NCBI GenBank assembly: GCA_036850595.1
Contig: CM072162.1
Span: 21,022,758 to 21,086,757 of the forward strand
DNA from: Rhyacichthys aspro
Lineage: Eukaryota; Chordata; Actinopteri; Gobiiformes; Rhyacichthyidae
Direction: 5' to 3'
DNA: 64,000 nt
Shown here: in pieces, positions 61,801-64,000 of the stretch
Position numbering within the stretch: the stretch's first letter is position 1
Layout of the letters: each line of letters opens with the position of its first letter
Notes under the pieces: model-generated
What the model saw: the letters and a program-made list of their open reading frames with translations, nothing else
Database searches by the model: none
Told to the model about the DNA's origin: nothing
Made by a program: the position numbers and the translations under genes

Positions 61801-62359
61801 CATTTTCAAACCTTCAGTCAGAAAAGAACAGCTTCTTTTTGTCTTCTAATCTATTTAAATTTGCTTCTCTATTTATGGAAACACCATTAAATTATGCTTG
61901 AAATTGTGCTGGAAGGAAGTCATCGCCCAAAGTTAACATCATAATGGAATAAATCAAAATCAGAAGCGATTTTAATTAGATATATTAAAAAGAGTTTGAT
62001 TAAATCCTGTATAATCTGAGCTGAAAATCGGACAGTTACCATTTGCACAGTGTAGAGGATGTTCCCGTAGCAGTAGATCATGATGCCCACCGGGACGAAG
62101 AAGCAGGCCAAGAGGAAGAGGAGGATGAAGGAGGCGTCGTTGGGGTCTTTGGAGGCCCAGTCCAGGGAGCAGCCCAGTTTGTGGATCTCCAGCGTGTAGC
62201 GGTTCCATCCGATCAGAGGAGCCCCGGTCCAGACCAGAGAGTAGAGCCAGATGTGTCCGATGGCCCTCCAGGCCCAGGGGAAGTCCACCACCTGAGCGTG
62301 CACCACCCGGATGTAGCGCTCATAGGCCAGGGCTGCCAGGGTCATGATGGACACGATGC
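55832..62359 (-). CDS. opn3: Opsin-3 (encephalopsin/panopsin), partial: last three coding exons
   Basis: Non-visual, Gi-type opsin expressed in brain and other tissues. Exons in transcript order: 62359-62040 (phase 2 entry), 57638-57387, 56104-55832 with TGA at 55834-55832. They total 845 nt, about 281 aa; exon 1 (N terminus to TM3) is off the right edge. The first exon here starts at the end of TM3 (IVSIMTLAALAYERYIRVVH; ERY in place of DRY) and contains the extracellular-loop cysteine in KLGCSLDW. The second has KILRYEKK, CWTP of TM6 and FFAKSSTAYNPLIYVFM of TM7, with the retinal Schiff-base lysine at 57437-57435 and NPLIY. The last exon encodes the long cytoplasmic tail ending VIQVRPL, as in human OPN3, preceded by RVTFNSSSIVFIITSD-like sequence. 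Convergent with kmo. No CHML-like gene is nested here. Confidence 0.95.
58930..59579 (+). mobile_element. hAT-like element, copy C, with ~22 minisatellite units (opn3 intron 2)
   Basis: Starts in TTTCATCTTCATTTGAGTCT, homologous to the interior of copy A reverse-complemented (the left TIR is missing), and ends GGGCCTTGAGTTTGA, losing the last ~10 bp of the right TIR. Between them 59017-59480 is an expanded 21-bp minisatellite of about 22 units. Clearly the same family as copies A and B, but truncated at both ends. Confidence 0.65.
60740..60885. repeat. Intronic duplicated segment, copy 1 (opn3 intron 2)
   Basis: Shares AAAACACATCT, CATGAGCTC, AAGCAGCTTA.ACTTCCC and AACACTTT-like blocks in the same order and orientation as 63400-63535. 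Not tandem; origin unknown (old repeat or duplicated element). Confidence 0.4.
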
Positions 62360-63399
62360 CTGGACAGAAATATACTGTAGTTAGATAGGGACATGTCTCT
62401 ATTTACACTGGAGCAGGGCATTTATCGCTGGGACTGGATTTATCACGTGATGTGCACCAAGTTTGATTTGATGATGCATTTCAGATCTTGTTTTTTAATC
62501 TTTTCTGGACACATAACATATTTTTTACGGAAAAGTCTTTTTTAAAAGCAAATGATTTAAAGATTATGTTGTGATTTTTTTTCTTTAGACTCAAGGTCAT
62601 TCTGCACTTAAGCTGGATTTTGTTTTATCCACATTGTTTTATTATTACATTGTTTGTTTCTGTATCATTTTGTTTGTAAGTGTTTAAATTTAATGTTTGA
62701 AGGGATTGTCTCCAGCTGGACTTGCTCTATTCACGTCTGGGATCATGAAAACCCATCAGAGTTAGCAGTTCTAAATGAATATGCAAAACTAAACCTCTTT
62801 CCTTCCTAGGCATAGTTTCTCATGAGTATTTTTTCCATAATAATGGTTATATTCACAGGCCACACACTGATTGAGATGCACAGTGGGTGCTTTACCTCCT
62901 GTTGAGTGATTTAAAAGCCTGGCCAGCCATCCGAATTCTTTTTCTTTTCAATAGAAACTCTGGTCTCTCTCAATCTCAGTTTGATTTCCAGGAAGTGGGA
63001 CAAATGGAACCAGATTAAACCAATCAGAGACACAAACAACCTGACATTATCAACACAACAACAAGACTAGTTTCTTCTTCATGAGTCGTTGCATTAAGCT
63101 CGCCCCTTTTTAAATAAACCGTTATAATTGGTCGATTGATTCCAAAAATGGTTGTATCATTTTATCTAATGTTTTCTCTTTGATGACAGATATTAATGTA
63201 AATTGCTTCATTAACGATCACATAAGTGCTGCTCCCTTAATAATGAGCTTTTATGAATAAAATCAACATATTTAAGAGTTGAAATACTTTGTACAACAAC
63301 ATGCTGCTCACATTCAGGACACATTCAGGACACACAACCAGGTTTGAAGGTAGGTCTGTATTATCAGGTTTAATCAAAAATGTCTTATTTTTAGCTCAG

Positions 63400-63535
63400 G
63401 GTTAGCAGTTGTTGTTGCTGCTGCAGAGAAAACACATCTATGATCTCTCCCCAGTTGGGAATATAAGGTACATGAGCTCAGGACTGACAGGAAAAAGCAG
63501 CTTACACTTCCCACAAGGCAGTTAACACTTTACAG
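63400..63535. repeat. Intronic duplicated segment, copy 2 (opn3 intron 1)
   Basis: Partner of 60740-60885: GCTGCAGAGAAAACACATCT, then CATGAGCTCAGGACTGACAG and AAAGCAGCTTACACTTCCC. Confidence 0.4.
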
Positions 63536-63892
63536 TTTATTCTCTGAGTTGTACCGAGAGCAGAGGATGAGGAAGAGAGACAGTTTTATGACGTAAACCT
63601 GGTCGTACTGAAGTAAAGGCCGACACACTGACACACATCACAGACTGGACCGAGGGAAAGTGAATGGATGGAGTCGAAGAAAAGTACTGTATCTCTCTTA
63701 CAGCAGCAACAGGAGACAGGAACCATCGCCTAAATCCCTGTTTGTAACACTTACGAAGTGGTTTATACTTGTTTAATTGACGTGTGTATTTGAATGAATG
63801 GACAACATGGCTATAAAGTGGTCAGCAATGCACAGTTTAAGGCTTCAGCTCCATTTACTCTGCTTACAGCTCCAGTCACAACAAATAAATCA

Positions 63893-64000
63893 TACAACAG
63901 TCACCACAACAGACCACACAACAGACAACAGACCAGACAACAGTCAACACAACAGACCAGACAACAGACCACACAACAGACAACAGACCAGACAACAGTC
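63893..64000 (+). repeat. ACAACAGACC-type tandem array, continues past the edge
   Basis: Short ACAACAGAC/ACAACAGTC subunits form a higher-order repeat of about 55 bp (the segment starting ACCACACAACAGACAACAGA at 63913 recurs at 63968). The array is cut by the window end. Confidence 0.9.

Larger units (their letters stand above)
62360..64000. other. opn3: opn3 intron 1 (partial)
   Basis: No opsin exon-1 sequence (TM1-TM3) is found on the minus strand here, so this is intron 1 up to the window edge. It holds the duplicated segment at 63400-63535 and a tandem array at the end. Confidence 0.6.

Noticed and set aside
55832..62359. Search for a nested CHML-like gene as in the human OPN3 locus
   Set aside because: No long intronless frame is present in opn3 introns; CHML is a retrocopy not expected here.
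62043..62384. 113-codon plus-strand acidic open frame
   Set aside because: Antisense shadow of the GC-rich opn3 exon.
62360..64000. opn3 exon 1
   Set aside because: No minus-strand sequence resembling opsin TM1-TM3 is found before the window edge.
1..64000. tRNA, rRNA, microRNA hairpins, CRISPR arrays, viral genes
   Set aside because: None recognised by eye on either strand; small hairpins seen are explained by transposon inverted repeats.

Overview
The window is vertebrate nuclear DNA, almost certainly from a ray-finned (teleost) fish. It is AT-rich, intron-rich and littered with small non-autonomous DNA transposons of the kind common in fish. Four genes with clear vertebrate orthologues account for all the convincing coding sequence, and I rebuilt every exon by hand from reading frame, splice signals and family similarity. 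No bacterial, viral or CRISPR-like features were seen.

Layout, left to right: (1) 423-539 (+) is the last coding exon of MARCHF5 (MITOL), followed by a long 3' UTR that probably ends near 2,720. (2) 6,869-33,241 (-) is a complete 25-exon insulin-degrading enzyme gene (ide; 3,048 nt CDS, 1,015 aa). It also carries a spare exon 15b of the same length as exon 15a, a GC-AG intron, and both initiator methionines (mitochondrial and cytosolic). (3) 34,923-52,800 (+) is a complete 15-exon kynurenine 3-monooxygenase gene (kmo; 471 aa), divergent from ide with 1.68 kb between the two start codons. (4) 55,832-62,359 (-) holds the last three coding exons of encephalopsin (opn3), convergent with kmo; its first exon lies beyond the right edge.

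MARCHF5-IDE are neighbours on human chromosome 10q23 and KMO-OPN3 are tail-to-tail neighbours on human 1q43, so the window joins two blocks that are separate in mammals. The genes do not form one pathway: MARCHF5 is a mitochondrial outer-membrane ubiquitin ligase, IDE a zinc metalloprotease for insulin, amyloid-beta and other peptides, KMO a mitochondrial outer-membrane flavoprotein of tryptophan catabolism, and OPN3 a non-visual opsin.

Between and inside the genes are several recognisable repeats: a 618-bp hAT-like insertion with a perfect 8-bp target duplication next to an ide splice donor; a second hAT-like family (three copies) containing a 21-bp minisatellite expanded to different extents; a free-standing array of the same minisatellite; a ~205-bp repeat present twice in opposite orientation; an (AAAAT)n-to-(AAATT)n microsatellite; a 62-bp/41-bp tandem array; and an ACAACAGACC-type array that runs off the right edge. 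I found no wholly new gene system. The most interesting items are the equal-length ide exon 15 pair, the minisatellite-bearing hAT family and the lineage-specific gene junction.
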